DNA from: Topomyia yanbarensis
Lineage: Eukaryota > Arthropoda > Insecta > Diptera > Culicidae
DNA: 64,000 nt
Reading direction: 5' to 3'
NCBI RefSeq assembly: GCF_030247195.1
Contig: NC_080672.1
Coordinates: 311,452,127 to 311,516,126, forward strand
Part shown: positions 36,623 through 47,520 of the stretch, one piece after another
Numbering within the stretch: position 1 is the first letter of the stretch
Layout: each line of letters begins with the position of its first letter
Translations under genes and position numbers: made by a program
The notes under the pieces: model-generated
Databases searched by the model: none
The model's input: only the letters and a program-made list of their open reading frames with translations
Told to the model about the DNA's origin: nothing

Positions 36623-39280
36623 AACGCTTACTAGGTCCGAATTAACCCAGGTCCACTAGGCCTTTCTCAAGGACCAACTGGATACTATATTGCTCTTATA
36701 TGCAAATCTTTTTTTTTGATAAATTTGCTACATTTACAACTCAACTTGTTACGAAAACAGCATTGCAATAAAATTCTGTTATTTCATTTTGATCGGATAT
36801 GTGTAGGAAAATTTGTAAATGTTAAACTTAATGTAATATAGTGAACTGTTATTATATATGACCTATTTGATGGAAACACTAACAAAATAGCTTACAATGA
36901 TAGAATACATATAAAAATACATTAAGTGAAAATCATTAAAAATGTCAGTTTAAATACAATTTATAATATTTCAAATTATACGGTTCATCAAAATCAATTC
37001 ATTCTAGAATATGGTTCTTCTACCTTGTAGAACCCGTATTGCAACGTAGAATTTATATGTTAGTGTTGAAAAAAGTTGCATACAATAATTACCTATAATT
37101 TGCTTGCGAAAATTGAAAATAACCCCATCGTTATTTTGTTCTACAAGAATTCTTACTGATGATGGCAGTAATGTATATTTCTTTGACATTCAATTTCTGT
37201 TTCCGACTCTGCACTTGCTAGGATAGTTTGCATTGGACTTGTAGACTCAATTTCCGAATAACTCTGTCTTACGCAATACACTGTGCCAAATATTTGAAAA
37301 AGAAAAAAAGTTTTGATGAACAGTTTGAAAACACTATAGCACAGTGACTATAGTATCGTTTAGTCATAAGTTTGCAGAGAATACAAAATATTTCCTTATA
37401 GTGTTATAGACCGAAAAATAACGACAATTTCTTTCCTATCACCCATATCCTTTTTGACTATTCATGCAATGGCTCGTGATTATGGTTAGTGGGTAATGCT
37501 TTATCAATTTATAATGAGAGGACAGCCCAGTGCTATGGGCGGTAGACCTGCTGCAATGGTTGGTAGTAATACACACACACATCATTGGAAGCGCGATAAT
37601 TTCTTTGCAAATCACTGGGCATCTGCACACGTTCGAACGCTATGCATCTGGTAGCCTTTTTATCTACTGACTCTTTATCCGGCAGCCAAACACAACAGAC
37701 ATTCTTTCAAAAAAAATTCTCACGAGTGGCGAAAATCACATTCGCATGAAAATGCTGCCTCCAGATTCAGTGAGCGTGGCATTCGGAAGAATTTGCTTCA
37801 TCCATCGAACGAAATGCTGTGTGAGCAATTCTAAGCTAGATTGTGTCAACCTCTACTCAACTACGCCACTCATCAGGCATTGTATTCATCGCATGAACAG
37901 AGAGAGGGGGATGAACAAACTATTATGAAATTCGACGTGTGCATCATCACAGCACAAAGCGAAACGGGAAAAAATCGACGTTCACTCAGCAATCAACAAG
38001 CTTGATTGCTGGTTAGTTAGTTGAAATCGATCAATTAGGTCGCCCGTACTACTTTTTTAAAAATTAGCGGACTAAAAACTTCAATTGTCAATATTATGGT
38101 CAAAAAAATTTACAATGTCGAATACTACCAAAAAATTAGATATTCAACTAAACTATCGTTCCTGATGTGATGATCGATAACCTTTAGTTTACAAAACAGA
38201 AAGAAAAACCTTAACTTTAATAGTTGAACACCATTTCTGATGTAAAATTGTGCGCTGAATCCGAAAATTAGGTCCAAAAAATTTACAATAGAACAGTTTT
38301 CCAGTTAGAGTAAAAAAATTAATTTCATCTTTATAACAAAAAGTACGTTTAGTAAAATCCAAATATCTTCGGTTATAGCGCATCGATATGAAGTATTATT
38401 ATGTTGAATTGAAGGTAAATGAATACATTTTCGGTGGTTTGAATATTTTGTTTTACTGCGACTAATGGTCCTGATGTTATTTACGAGTTTATTGAACTTT
38501 TTCTAAATTTTTCCTCATTGTTTAAAGAAAAATTAGTGTTTGATTTTGGCAAGACGAAGCAAACATAAAAATTATGTTTTTACGGGAACTCAAAGCCTGC
38601 TAATAATCAATGAAAACAAGCACTTATTAGTTTAATTCGTACGGGAATTGTGAAAGTTTTTTGTAGAATAGAAATTTTTGAGTTTCTCTGAGTCAATTTA
38701 TTGAACTGTATCGATCCCACGCTTTTCCACGTTATCTTTCATAATATATGAGGGATTTTCTGTTATAACTTTGTTGAATAAATAAAAAGAAGAATTTTGG
38801 GAGAATTCAAACCATGGTAATATTCGAACTCGTTTATCCAAATGATTTAAGACTTCGGATAACAATAAGTTTAGGCTCAATGAAGTTACAAGTCATCGCA
38901 TGATTGGTATACAATACTGCGTGTAATATTTACACGTCTAATACAGAAAATATCACTCTTATGATACACAATTCGCTGTATACTAAATCTTTACACGTTA
39001 TAAAGTACATATTTTGAAACGCTAGCCACTCAACTGTGTTTTATACAATGTTAATACAAACTATACGAATCCGCAGATACATGAGATACTACATACGTCA
39101 AATATTATAAAATTAATAATTTGTAAAACTATTAATTTATTTTCCTTCCTAGAACATCTAGCAGTTCATGTTTTGAAGTTATGTAGAACAGCGAACAAGA
39201 TTTAGGTTAGGTTTAAAATCTCAAAATCTGAACTTCGGAATGATGTGAAGGACGTATGATATTTTGGTTGGCCCACAGCC
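36623..39280. other. AT-rich sequence without a recognised gene
   Basis: The stretch at about 37690-37920 is less AT-rich, with open frames on both strands (for example 37746-37928 plus), but no domain or splice pattern is recognised. The remainder shows nothing. Confidence 0.4.
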
Positions 39281-39284
39281 ACTG

Positions 39285-39515
39285 TCCAACTAACGAATTT
39301 GATTCGCTAGTTGGACCGACTGACAAGTGTCAAAAACGAGACGTTAGTAGTGTAAAAGATTGAAGAAGACGTTAGTAGTGTAAAAGATTTTCAAAGTAAA
39401 TTTGACATTAGATTTTGGCGTTCAGATGCTTTTTAGTTGGACAATAGTCCAACTAGCGGAGGTCCAACTAAAAAGCGAGCCAGTTAAAGAGTGTCCAACC
39501 AGCGAATCACGACTG
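39285..39515. mobile_element. pogo/mariner-type MITE with TGATTCGCTRGTTGGAC ends
   Basis: The right end, complemented, reads CAGTCGTGATTCGCTGGTTG (continuing GACACTC). The left side has TTGATTCGCTAGTTGGAC at 39299-39316. It is preceded by a near-inverted copy, CCAACTAACGAAT (39287-39299), so the left end is a quasi-palindrome. A direct duplication of GACGTTAGTAGTGTAAAAG lies at about 39342 and 39369. TA follows the right end. The left boundary is uncertain. Confidence 0.65.
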
Positions 39516-39517
39516 TA

Positions 39518-39725
39518 CTCAAGTGAGAGCAAGGATGTGAAATATACATGTCTTTACTGTGAGACATGTTGGTAGACTTGGGTGGTTCGTAGTAACTCTG
39601 CCTAAGTTCGACTCCTGCCAGCAGAAGACAAAAGAATAGTCTGAAGAATTATAAGCCTGTTTCTAATAACCCTTCCACTTCTAGTTTTCCGATCTGTATA
39701 TTTCACATCCTTGCTCTCACTTGAA
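39518..39725. mobile_element. 208-bp MITE with 31-bp TIRs and TA duplication
   Basis: The left TIR (39518-39548, starting CTCAAGTGAGAGCAAGGATG) and the right TIR (39695-39725) match at 30 of 31 positions and are flanked by TA (39516-39517, 39726-39727). It directly abuts the preceding MITE, sharing its TA. The centre contains GTTCGACTCC, similar to a pol III B box, with a loose A-box-like TGGTTCGTAG upstream; this may be chance. Confidence 0.92.
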
Positions 39726-39727
39726 TA

Positions 39728-40600
39728 CTATGGCTCTAAAATTTTCATAACTTTCACTACTTAGTAATCTCTAGCTAATTGAATGTCATTGAGAAAAAAT
39801 TATTTTAAAATTTATTTATGAAATATGTTTTTGTGGAATAGGATTCAAAGGAAATTTGGGTCGGTTTGCAACGCGAAACAGCATATGAAAGTGATATTTA
39901 ATTGAAAGGGTTTTATCGTGTAAATTATAATTTATCTGTGAAATCATTTGACGGAGTTGTAATATAAATAAAATCATGATTCTCCGAAATAAGTTTAACC
40001 AAATCGACCACACTAGAAATACTGTTCCGTTTTTGATAACTGACTCGAGCCACCAAGGTTCGAGGAATGTGTATATTGCGTTTCTCACATCGTAAATATA
40101 AATGAAAAGAACACCGTATATCAAGTGCAAATTGTTTGATGCTGTGTCTGCTTTACCAAACAAACTTAATCTTCTTCCGTTTGATACCATCGTAATTTAT
40201 GGATGAACCATGAAAAACCTCAAAAAAACTTCCGTAATAAAAATAACAGTCAGTGATCACTTTCAATTTAATAGAGACCATTGATTAGTTTATTAGTGTG
40301 AAATTTGGACAAATTTGATAAGCTGACAAAATCAGAGGTAGACAAAATCAGGGGAAGACCTCCAATATAGCTTATTCCCATCATCACTATCAACACTGAA
40401 ATCGGATGAATATCAATAGACTGCAAAAAACCGTTAGTCTTAAGTACTATAACAGTGCTATAAAGTTGTATTGTACTTTAATTTGAGAACATCATTTTCT
40501 ATTCGCGGAATTGGTACATATCATAAATGCGCTGAACGATGTTCAAAGCCGCGCTAGGTTGATAAATTAACGGTTAACTCACCCTAACTTCACTAACCCA
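39728..40600. other. AT-rich sequence upstream of a GC-rich promoter island
   Basis: No gene recognised. The minus-strand open frame at 39816-40190 has no domain. Confidence 0.4.
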
Positions 40601-40819
40601 CGTTGAATTTCAACGATAATGATCTACCGGAAATGATACTCTTGCGACTGATTAAGATTTGCGCCAAAATTGTCCTTGCCCTTTCCTATCGTTCTTCCGA
40701 TCGTAAATTGCACTTTTTGAGCCTTCCGCTAAAGCTAAATTGTGCCAAAATGCACCGCTGGGTGGCGCGCGTTCGAGCCAAACACAACTTCCTGTTTGGA
40801 TCGGCGGTTTTTTGCAAGA

Positions 40820-40890
40820 GTCGGCAGCGCTGCCGACCCAAACGTCAGCGTACTGTCAGTCACAGACAAACACTCGTACCGTTCAGCCGT
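40820..40890 (+). promoter_or_regulatory. Candidate core promoter: palindrome, initiator and DPE
   Basis: A perfect 18-bp palindrome, GTCGGCAGCGCTGCCGAC (40820-40837), is followed by the arthropod initiator TCAGTC (40856-40861). If A40858 is +1, the sequence AGCCGT falls exactly at +28 to +33 and matches the downstream promoter element RGWYVT at 5 of 6 positions. The local GC-rich composition stands out from the AT-rich surroundings, and the leader-like sequence downstream supports a plus-strand promoter. No start codon with a long frame follows, so the coding exon would lie beyond an intron. Confidence 0.55.
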
Positions 40891-41071
40891 CTCTCTCGGA
40901 CCTGGGACCAAGCGAGTTGTGTTTTATATATTTATAGGGTATATCGCGGAACATAGTGGTGAAGGAGCTGCTGCAGGCCGATCCGTGTGTCTAGGGCGAG
41001 TGAGTGAGCGAGAAGTTGACGCCATTTTATGTTTGCGCTTACACCAGTGTAGAAAGGGGCCTCTGTCTTCG
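40858..41071 (+). other. Candidate 5' untranslated exon
   Basis: From the proposed initiator to the strong donor TTCG|GTGAGT at 41071/41072. The sequence is rich in GTGAGTG/GCGAG and contains GCCATTTT (41020-41027), a YY1/Pho-like core. Two other downstream stretches (to about 41470) have the same leader-like composition, so the exon could be longer. No protein product can be named. Confidence 0.4.
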
Positions 41072-41474
41072 GTGAGTTGGTGTTCTGCTGTGCAGTTTTG
41101 TGAACTCCTCTCGCGGGTGGCAGATAAAAAATCGCGACTTTCCCGATCAAGTGTTGCTGTGAATGTAATGAAAAGTGCGCTAAAGTGAAGATTCACGAAT
41201 GGTACGATTATTATGAATGGATTTGACCGGTTTTGATCCGGATTGGGGGGTGTTTTTGTCGCGTCAAAATTTCAGGTCAACTTTTTTTTTCTTGCAATTG
41301 TGAAAAGTCTTGGAGAAGCATGTACAACAATGATCTAGCTTGCCCGCTGGTAGAGGCGATGTTGGCGGTAGAATATGCCCGTGTGTGAGTGCCTACTACT
41401 GACAGTTCTCTCCGTGAAGCTTGGCGCTCGCTGTGGGTGTTTGTGACTGCGTCTGTTTGGCAGCAGGACAGCGT

Positions 41475-42740
41475 TGTCAGATTGACAAAATACAGAAATA
41501 CTAAACTAAATTACATATTGAAATATGAGAATCGCTCATGAAGAAATTAATTAGTGCTATTCTTGTGTGATTTCTAGTGCATTTTCCTTCAATTTATTAA
41601 ATATCGGATATTTGTTGTTACAGTGAAAAAACGTTCACCTGGATTTATTGTTTCAGCGCATCACGTAAGTTATTCATTTTAATGCAATTTTATAATATGT
41701 AATTTATTAATCGAACGGGAAACTGGTGGATTAACCTTATGTCAGGGCAAGGAGAAAGTTTTACATCAGAAAACTAAACATTACAAGCTAGAAAAATAAT
41801 GTTCTAGTTTGTAACTTTAGTTTTCTTATTGGAACAAACATATACATTGTTCTTGTTTATGAGAATACTTCCCAATTGTTTTTTTGAAATTCTGTCCATT
41901 TTTTCACATTTTTTTTGGGTTGTTGACTTCACATTTTAAACGTATTTAGTTTCTTTTAATTATCGTTAGGTAGGACCCCAAATAGAGATGTACAGTTATA
42001 AAACCATCCGTTTTATTTTAACAGTGCAGTAATTTAACAAAAATTTAGAACAAAAGTTATGGCACAATACAAAAACAAATATACGTACACCTAATTCCAT
42101 TATCGGCAACATAGGAACGGGTTATGTATATTAATATTAAAAAATATATTTGTTGCATAGCTTTTTTTTCAGGAAAGGAACAGTAATTGTAATTTTATTG
42201 AACACGATATTCTGTCGGTTCACACAGACAAGAAAATAATAATAATGTTAATTTACAGTATTAATTTTTTGATAATTAAATTAATTGTTACATGAAGTTT
42301 TATTAAAAATCTATTAAACAGTTCTTCGTCGATCAATAACCATAATATTTAATGTTCTACGATTGTTTGTAGGGTAAAAACTGTTTATCCCTATTCGGGA
42401 TAACATTTTAACTACTGTGATTTTTCATAATCGCGAAGTGGTCTCAGGTTACTATATAATTTATAATGAACTTTTTTAGAAGTATTTACATTAACTTAAA
42501 AGTGTTATATGCATTATTATTTAAAAATATTTTTCTATTCATAGCTAACAGAAACATTACGTCTACTCATTTGTGAATAACTATTTACTGATTCAGTTTC
42601 AGTAGACTGCTTTTATATTCATATTACGACGATGAAACTTTTCTTAAGACTTAAAATGCTATAAAATTGATAATTATTATAACACTTCTTAACTCTGTAG
42701 TCTAGAATGTTATGAAATGTTTCAAACTCTCTTTAAACCA
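41475..42740. other. AT-rich, probably intronic
   Basis: No open frames or repeats of note; composition drops sharply from the flanking GC-rich islands, as expected for an intron between leader exons. Confidence 0.4.
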
Positions 42741-42749
42741 TATTCTAAA

Positions 42750-43160
42750 AAGCTGCTCCCAAACATTGGCAACCCTGGCGGGCAGCATGTGCGAATGAAT
42801 GAATGGTTGTTGCGGGGTGGATCGTCGCCGCATGCAAGGAGTAGGTTCGCCTGCTCGGTGGGGTGGCGGAGTGTTGTGTAGTTTTTAAAAACAGCGCTCT
42901 GCACTGGGGCCCCGCAAGTCTGTCTAATAAATTCAATATGGCGGCCGGGGGCAATTAAGCTGTAACCATGTCCCAAAACAGTCCGGAATCACCGGATTCC
43001 CGGCATATCCGGCGGATTCGCAGTGAAAACAAACTAAAACTTGTGTGCGTTCCACAGATTCGGCTTGCTTTAGCTAGCTATTGGTAGTTGTGTGTTTCGA
43101 GCTTGAACTCGTCTCGGCCGCGATTGCTGCTCTCGCGTTTTCCTTCTGAATGCTACTCAC
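42750..43160 (+). promoter_or_regulatory. CpG-rich island with YY1-like motif; possible exon
   Basis: GC-rich in an AT-rich background, with AATATGGCGGCCG at about 42935-42947 (matches the YY1/Pleiohomeotic consensus AANATGGCGGC) and a cluster of CCGG sites at 42991-43015. An ATG at 42968 opens a 39-codon frame starting MSQNSPESPDSRHIRRIRSE. It could be a short first exon or an upstream ORF; no family is recognised. The opposite strand is also open at 42722-42976. Confidence 0.35.
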
Positions 43161-43712
43161 AGCTGATTATATACAAATATCACATATTTCACGTACTTTT
43201 AGCTGTTGCTTATTATTTAATCTACATATTGTGCTAATATGCCTAAAAGGTGCAGCAGAACAACCCATTTAATATGTAATCTTTGGTACAGCCACCATCA
43301 GCCTTCAGATTACCATCGTACATTGCCCTCCCGTACCGTAGTTTTTGCAGAAACTAATAAGTAAATAAGAATGTTTACATTTTTTGCCTTTCTAAGCACG
43401 AGATTGGTTGAATTTCTCCAAACGATATCCTTTTTTCATCAACTAAAGATTCTGGAAAATTCCCACAATGATTACGGTTGCGCTCCGCTTTGCACGAATC
43501 AGCGCACAAAGAGCAGCTATTCCGGAGGGCTGAGTACCAGTTTGTGAAAATTTTCCTCCACACAGTCGAATGAGCTGGTGCTGCTTTTGAGGTTAGGTAT
43601 CGAAGTACCACTACCACTCAACACCACCAGCCAGCCGTCAACAAACGAACAAACCGACCGTCCACAATGGGTACCTATCTACGTCGAGTTAGGTCGTGGA
43701 TATGCCTAACAG

Positions 43713-43826
43713 GAGCTGAGGGAAGGAACGGAGGAAAGGCTAACGAAAGCGATGAAAAGGCAAAAAAAACTAAACGATGAGGTGATCCAGGAGAAGCAGC
43801 TGGCGGTGCGCGAGGGTAGTAGGTGA
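43713..43826 (+). other. Possible short coding exon, charged helical peptide
   Basis: After an AG acceptor (CCTAACAG, 43712) the plus strand reads ELREGTEERLTKAMKRQKKL then NDEVIQEKQLAVREGSR to a TGA at 43824. The Glu/Lys/Arg pattern is that of a coiled coil and unlike random AT-rich frames. A GGTAG donor at 43816 could cut it before the stop. The polypyrimidine tract is weak and no homolog is known to me, so this is only a candidate. An overlapping 37-codon frame starts at an ATG in fair context (43667, MGTYLRRVRSW). Confidence 0.25.
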
Positions 43827-44970
43827 CAGACGGGGTGACGTGGGGAAGGGTTGCTGGGGCATTACTCGAGGAACTTACCCACAAAGAAACTGTTCTGCTG
43901 ATGTACAGTATCCGATTGAAAGTTATCTTTAATACTGTCAACATTTTGGGCTATTTTTGAGGATTGTCCTGATTTTTGGAGTCTAATTTTAAAGTTGATC
44001 ACGAGTACTAATTTTAAAGTTGTTAACGTGAACCTAAGTTGCGTTCAGCTATACCTCACATTGCGGAAATAGTACCGATGTTGCGTTTTCGAGGTAAACA
44101 GTGGATTGCGCAACGGTTCATTTGCCTCGTCGATCGGTAGTTGATTTTCACGGTTACGAGTTTTCTTATTATCTTACTTATAAAATTCCAATGGTTCCGA
44201 ATCAAAACAATAATATTTGGTGGCTGTGTTGTTCTCAATAATCATATACCGATTATTAGATCATAGATTGTTCTATAAATTGTGTACATATTTCACATAA
44301 ATATGTTCAGAACAAATATTCTTAGCGACTTGGGATTCTTGGGATGGAAGCCTTGAAAGTTCTATCGCTAGGTAACGGGTTCTTTTTATATAGCTTATGC
44401 GCTTCCCCTGCGCCATAGTGCTGATGGAAATTTTAAAATAAATCTCGTGGCTCATTGCAGGGATTAGAGGAGACAGGGATAAGAAAATTTGGACGACTCT
44501 CGTTGAAGGGAGCAGGAATGTCTGACAATATATGACGTCGCTTAGGGAATATTTCAGAACAAAGTGAGGTATATTACTGAATAGCTCCAATTCAAGAAAA
44601 GTAAGCTTGAAAGGACATTGAAAACAGTATTATATTGCTGCAGATAAAATCAACTTGCAGACTTTTTGATCCGATTTTGTCAACCTCACATGAAAATCTG
44701 TCTGATAGTCTCTAAAAGACGAACCAACCCAGATTTAATTAAACTCATTTTTGAGCACATGTAACTCGTATCTAATGAATAGATGCAATTCCTTTTTATA
44801 ATTTTTCACTCGTTTTGGAATTTGGGCACTTGCACATGTGCAATGAGTGCACGTCGTTCTTAAAATCATCTTCTTGTATATAGATACCAAGTTTAATAAT
44901 GCAATTGAATATCCTAAATTCTTAGTTAGGACAACCAAGTCATGTTATCGTAGCAAGCATATATCAATAA

Positions 44971-45116
44971 TACGCAATTGCACCACAAAATGGATTAACA
45001 TATTTTTCAGTTTTGATTTTAAAAACTTTTTCCGCGTCGCGGAGTTCCCAGCCTTTCCTATCAATCGACTCAGCTCGACGAGATGGGTCAATGTTTGTAT
45101 GCTTTAATATGACAGT
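44971..45116 (+). repeat. Diverged fragment of the composite TIR family (copy D)
   Basis: CGCAATTGCACCACAAAATG then GATTAACATATTTTTCAG matches the 3' end of copies B and C. It is followed after about 50 bp by CTTTCCTATCAATCGACTCA then GCTCGACGAGATGGGTCAAT, which matches the 5' unit (ATTCGACTCAGTTCGTCGAG). A 3' end followed by a 5' unit suggests two elements once lay head to tail. Confidence 0.5.
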
Positions 45117-45869
45117 TATTTTTTATATCGCCAATCAGCAAATTAATCAGAGCATCAAAAAAAAATTGGGCGGAATCTGAGCGAAATTGGACCATATTAG
45201 TACTTGCCTGCCCCAAAGCGATTTTGAACCTTTCTCAAAGTGCTCGAAAAATTTGGTGGTATTCGTTCTATTATTTTTTTAACTTTCATCATTTTATTTA
45301 CCTTTGCCTAGGCTGATTGAAGTGACGATATTGGAAACAGCTTCAAGCAATATTACATCTATCAATTTGAATAAGCCTAGTGCATCAATTATCAACAATT
45401 AATACTAGTTTGTTCCTAAAATCTCCCTTCAAAATGTCAACTAGGAAAATAGCCATTTATATTCTATTGTAAAAAATTGTAACTTTTCATATTGATCTCC
45501 AACAAAAAGTTGTTCTAAGATGTTGGTTGCAATATGCATCGATACCCATGCATCGATGAGGCCATTGAGGGCTTATTGGGCCTTTTTATGTCGCATGCTT
45601 TTTCCTGCTATCACCAGCCCAAACCAAAGCTCAGCCGTTAGTCAATGTTTCAAATATTTTGATGGTGTGTGTGATGGTTGAATACTAATGTTTTTTTCAT
45701 GTGCTGTGTTTTTGCTTTTTCACCATTGGTTTTCACTAGTGTTTGCTGTTATGCACATGCTTGTGACAATTTCTAGTATCTTTCTCTAATCTATTGTAGT
45801 ATACGAGTCGTACGTCGCTACGTACTGATTGAATGCTTAATTAATATGTTGTTTCTTCTTTTGGTGTTA
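45117..45869. other. AT-rich sequence without a recognised gene
   Basis: Nothing supported on either strand. Confidence 0.4.
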
Positions 45870-47520
45870 TATAAACGAATTCAGACTCACAAAGCTATAC
45901 ACAAGCTAGCACACGCGCCATCAAAACGGCCAAACGATCTTATACGTTAACATAGAAATGCTTGTGCCCTTCGCGATTATATAAATCTGACCATGCATGC
46001 GCACAATTGTGATTATTTAACCACGTAAATCAACTTTCGCGATCTCGCATACGTAAAAACGCAACGCTGCTCAAGTCAATATGTTAGCACTTACGATGAT
46101 ATAAACGCGGTCGTAAGTGCTATTATGCTAACGCCTGTTCATACACTATTACGAATCGAACATTGTCGAAAGCCCATACCGTTGGAGTAATGGACGTCCA
46201 TGATTTGATTCTCTGTTTGAAACAAAAAACAAATGTTATACATTAGAAGTTTTATTGCACCATGGCCGTATCTAGTGATTTGGGGAAATTCATTCCCTTC
46301 CAGATCTAAACAGTTCATTCAAAACTGCGATTCGCACAAGCATTTAAAAGCCCACACGAATAAGTAAGCATTTAGGGTAGGCCCTTATTCATCTCATTGT
46401 TCAGGATGTCACACTATTTCGTTAATAATTCGGCCAACTGTCACTAGAACATCGGTTCTAAGTAACGGTGCAAATATGAGTAGTGTATAAGGGGATTTGT
46501 CAATTTGGAAATACACACAAGTTTTTTTTTACGCGGTTTTTTTTGCGCGGTATTTTTTTACGCGGTTTTTTTTTACGCGGATTTTGAAATTTACGCGGTT
46601 TTCATTTACGCGGTTTTCATTTACGCGGATTTTGAAATTTACGCGGTTTTCATTTACGCGGTTTTCATTTACGCGGTTTTTGAAATTTACGCGGTTTTCA
46701 TTTACGCGGATTTTGAAATTTACGCGGTTTTCATTTACGCGGATTTTGAAATTTACGCGGTTTTCATTTACGCGGTTTTCATTTACGCGGCTCGTATCCC
46801 CCGCGTAAAAAAAAACCTGAGTGTATTAACTTACTGGTGGGTAACACCCTCTCGCAGGTTGATGGGATTAACGGTATTGTAAACATCATCCAGCCACAAT
46901 AGATTCCATGGAGTTATCTAAATATAAGGACCTTCGCTCTTTTTAGTTTCTATTTGCACCAAGTTCTACTACTAGAGGGTAATTAGTTCTCATGGTAATA
47001 ATCCACCAATCGTTATGGCTGCTCAGGACTTGATTACAATACACCTCGATAGTGGTGTATCGAGGAGGTCGGTAGGGCTGATGTGAGCGTTTTCTCTGTT
47101 CTATACTTTTCCTCTAATAGATAATAAATAGATACTTGAGAAAGTATATGCTACGTGTGGTAGTTGGTTATTCAAGTATTAGTAGTGTTTGAAGTACTAA
47201 CGTATATTTGTCATGTGATGATCATAACTTCAGCTGTATCTTGTACCTGCCTAACCTTTTACATCTCTCATCTAATGTGTTTAATTTTTTCTTTTCGAGT
47301 CTTATACTGCCATTCTACACCTGCCTTCAGTTGAGTTAGTCAAAGATGACGCTCATATCCACCAGATAACACGTTCCATGACAACATGACCGGGAACTAC
47401 AGTTGATACGAGAACACTCACTCCCTTCTAGCATCTGAACCGCACACTGAAATTTAGTATCAGATTCATGGCTCGCCTATCGTTCAGGACCAATCGCATA
47501 TATGGTACCAGTCACAGAAT
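45870..47520 (+). repeat. ACGCG-rich dispersed repeat complex, copy 1
   Basis: The 5' part (45870-46160) carries ACACGCGCCAT, CTTGTGCCCTTCGCGATTAT and similar blocks; the 3' part (46850-47520) starts CTCTCGCAGGTTGATGGGAT. Both recur at 59636-62600 with block order partly changed: GGAGTTATCTAAATATAAGG or close, TTGCACCAAGTTCTACTACT, GTATTAGTAGTGTTTGAAGT, CATGACCGGGAACT. A TIR minisatellite element (46521-46816) is inserted in this copy. No protein domain is readable; it may be an LTR or satellite-derived unit. Confidence 0.65.
46521..46816 (+). mobile_element. TIR-bounded ACGCGG minisatellite element
   Basis: The 16-bp ends GTTTTTTTTTACGCGG (46521-46536) are perfectly inverted at 46801-46816. 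Between them ACGCGG occurs 16 times in direct orientation plus one GCGCGG, in two alternating linkers (TTTTCATTT and ATTTTGAAATTT), giving 16- and 18-bp steps. The element is therefore a MITE-like unit whose inside has been expanded as a minisatellite. Frames through it are repeats of the unit and not genes. Confidence 0.85.

Noticed and set aside
39560..39640. tRNA-like sequence inside the 31-bp-TIR MITE
   Set aside because: A B-box-like GTTCGACTCC is present but no cloverleaf can be drawn; probably chance.
46497..46882. Long repetitive frames (FTRFSF, YAVFIY)
   Set aside because: Produced by the ACGCGG minisatellite; two overlapping frames are equally open.
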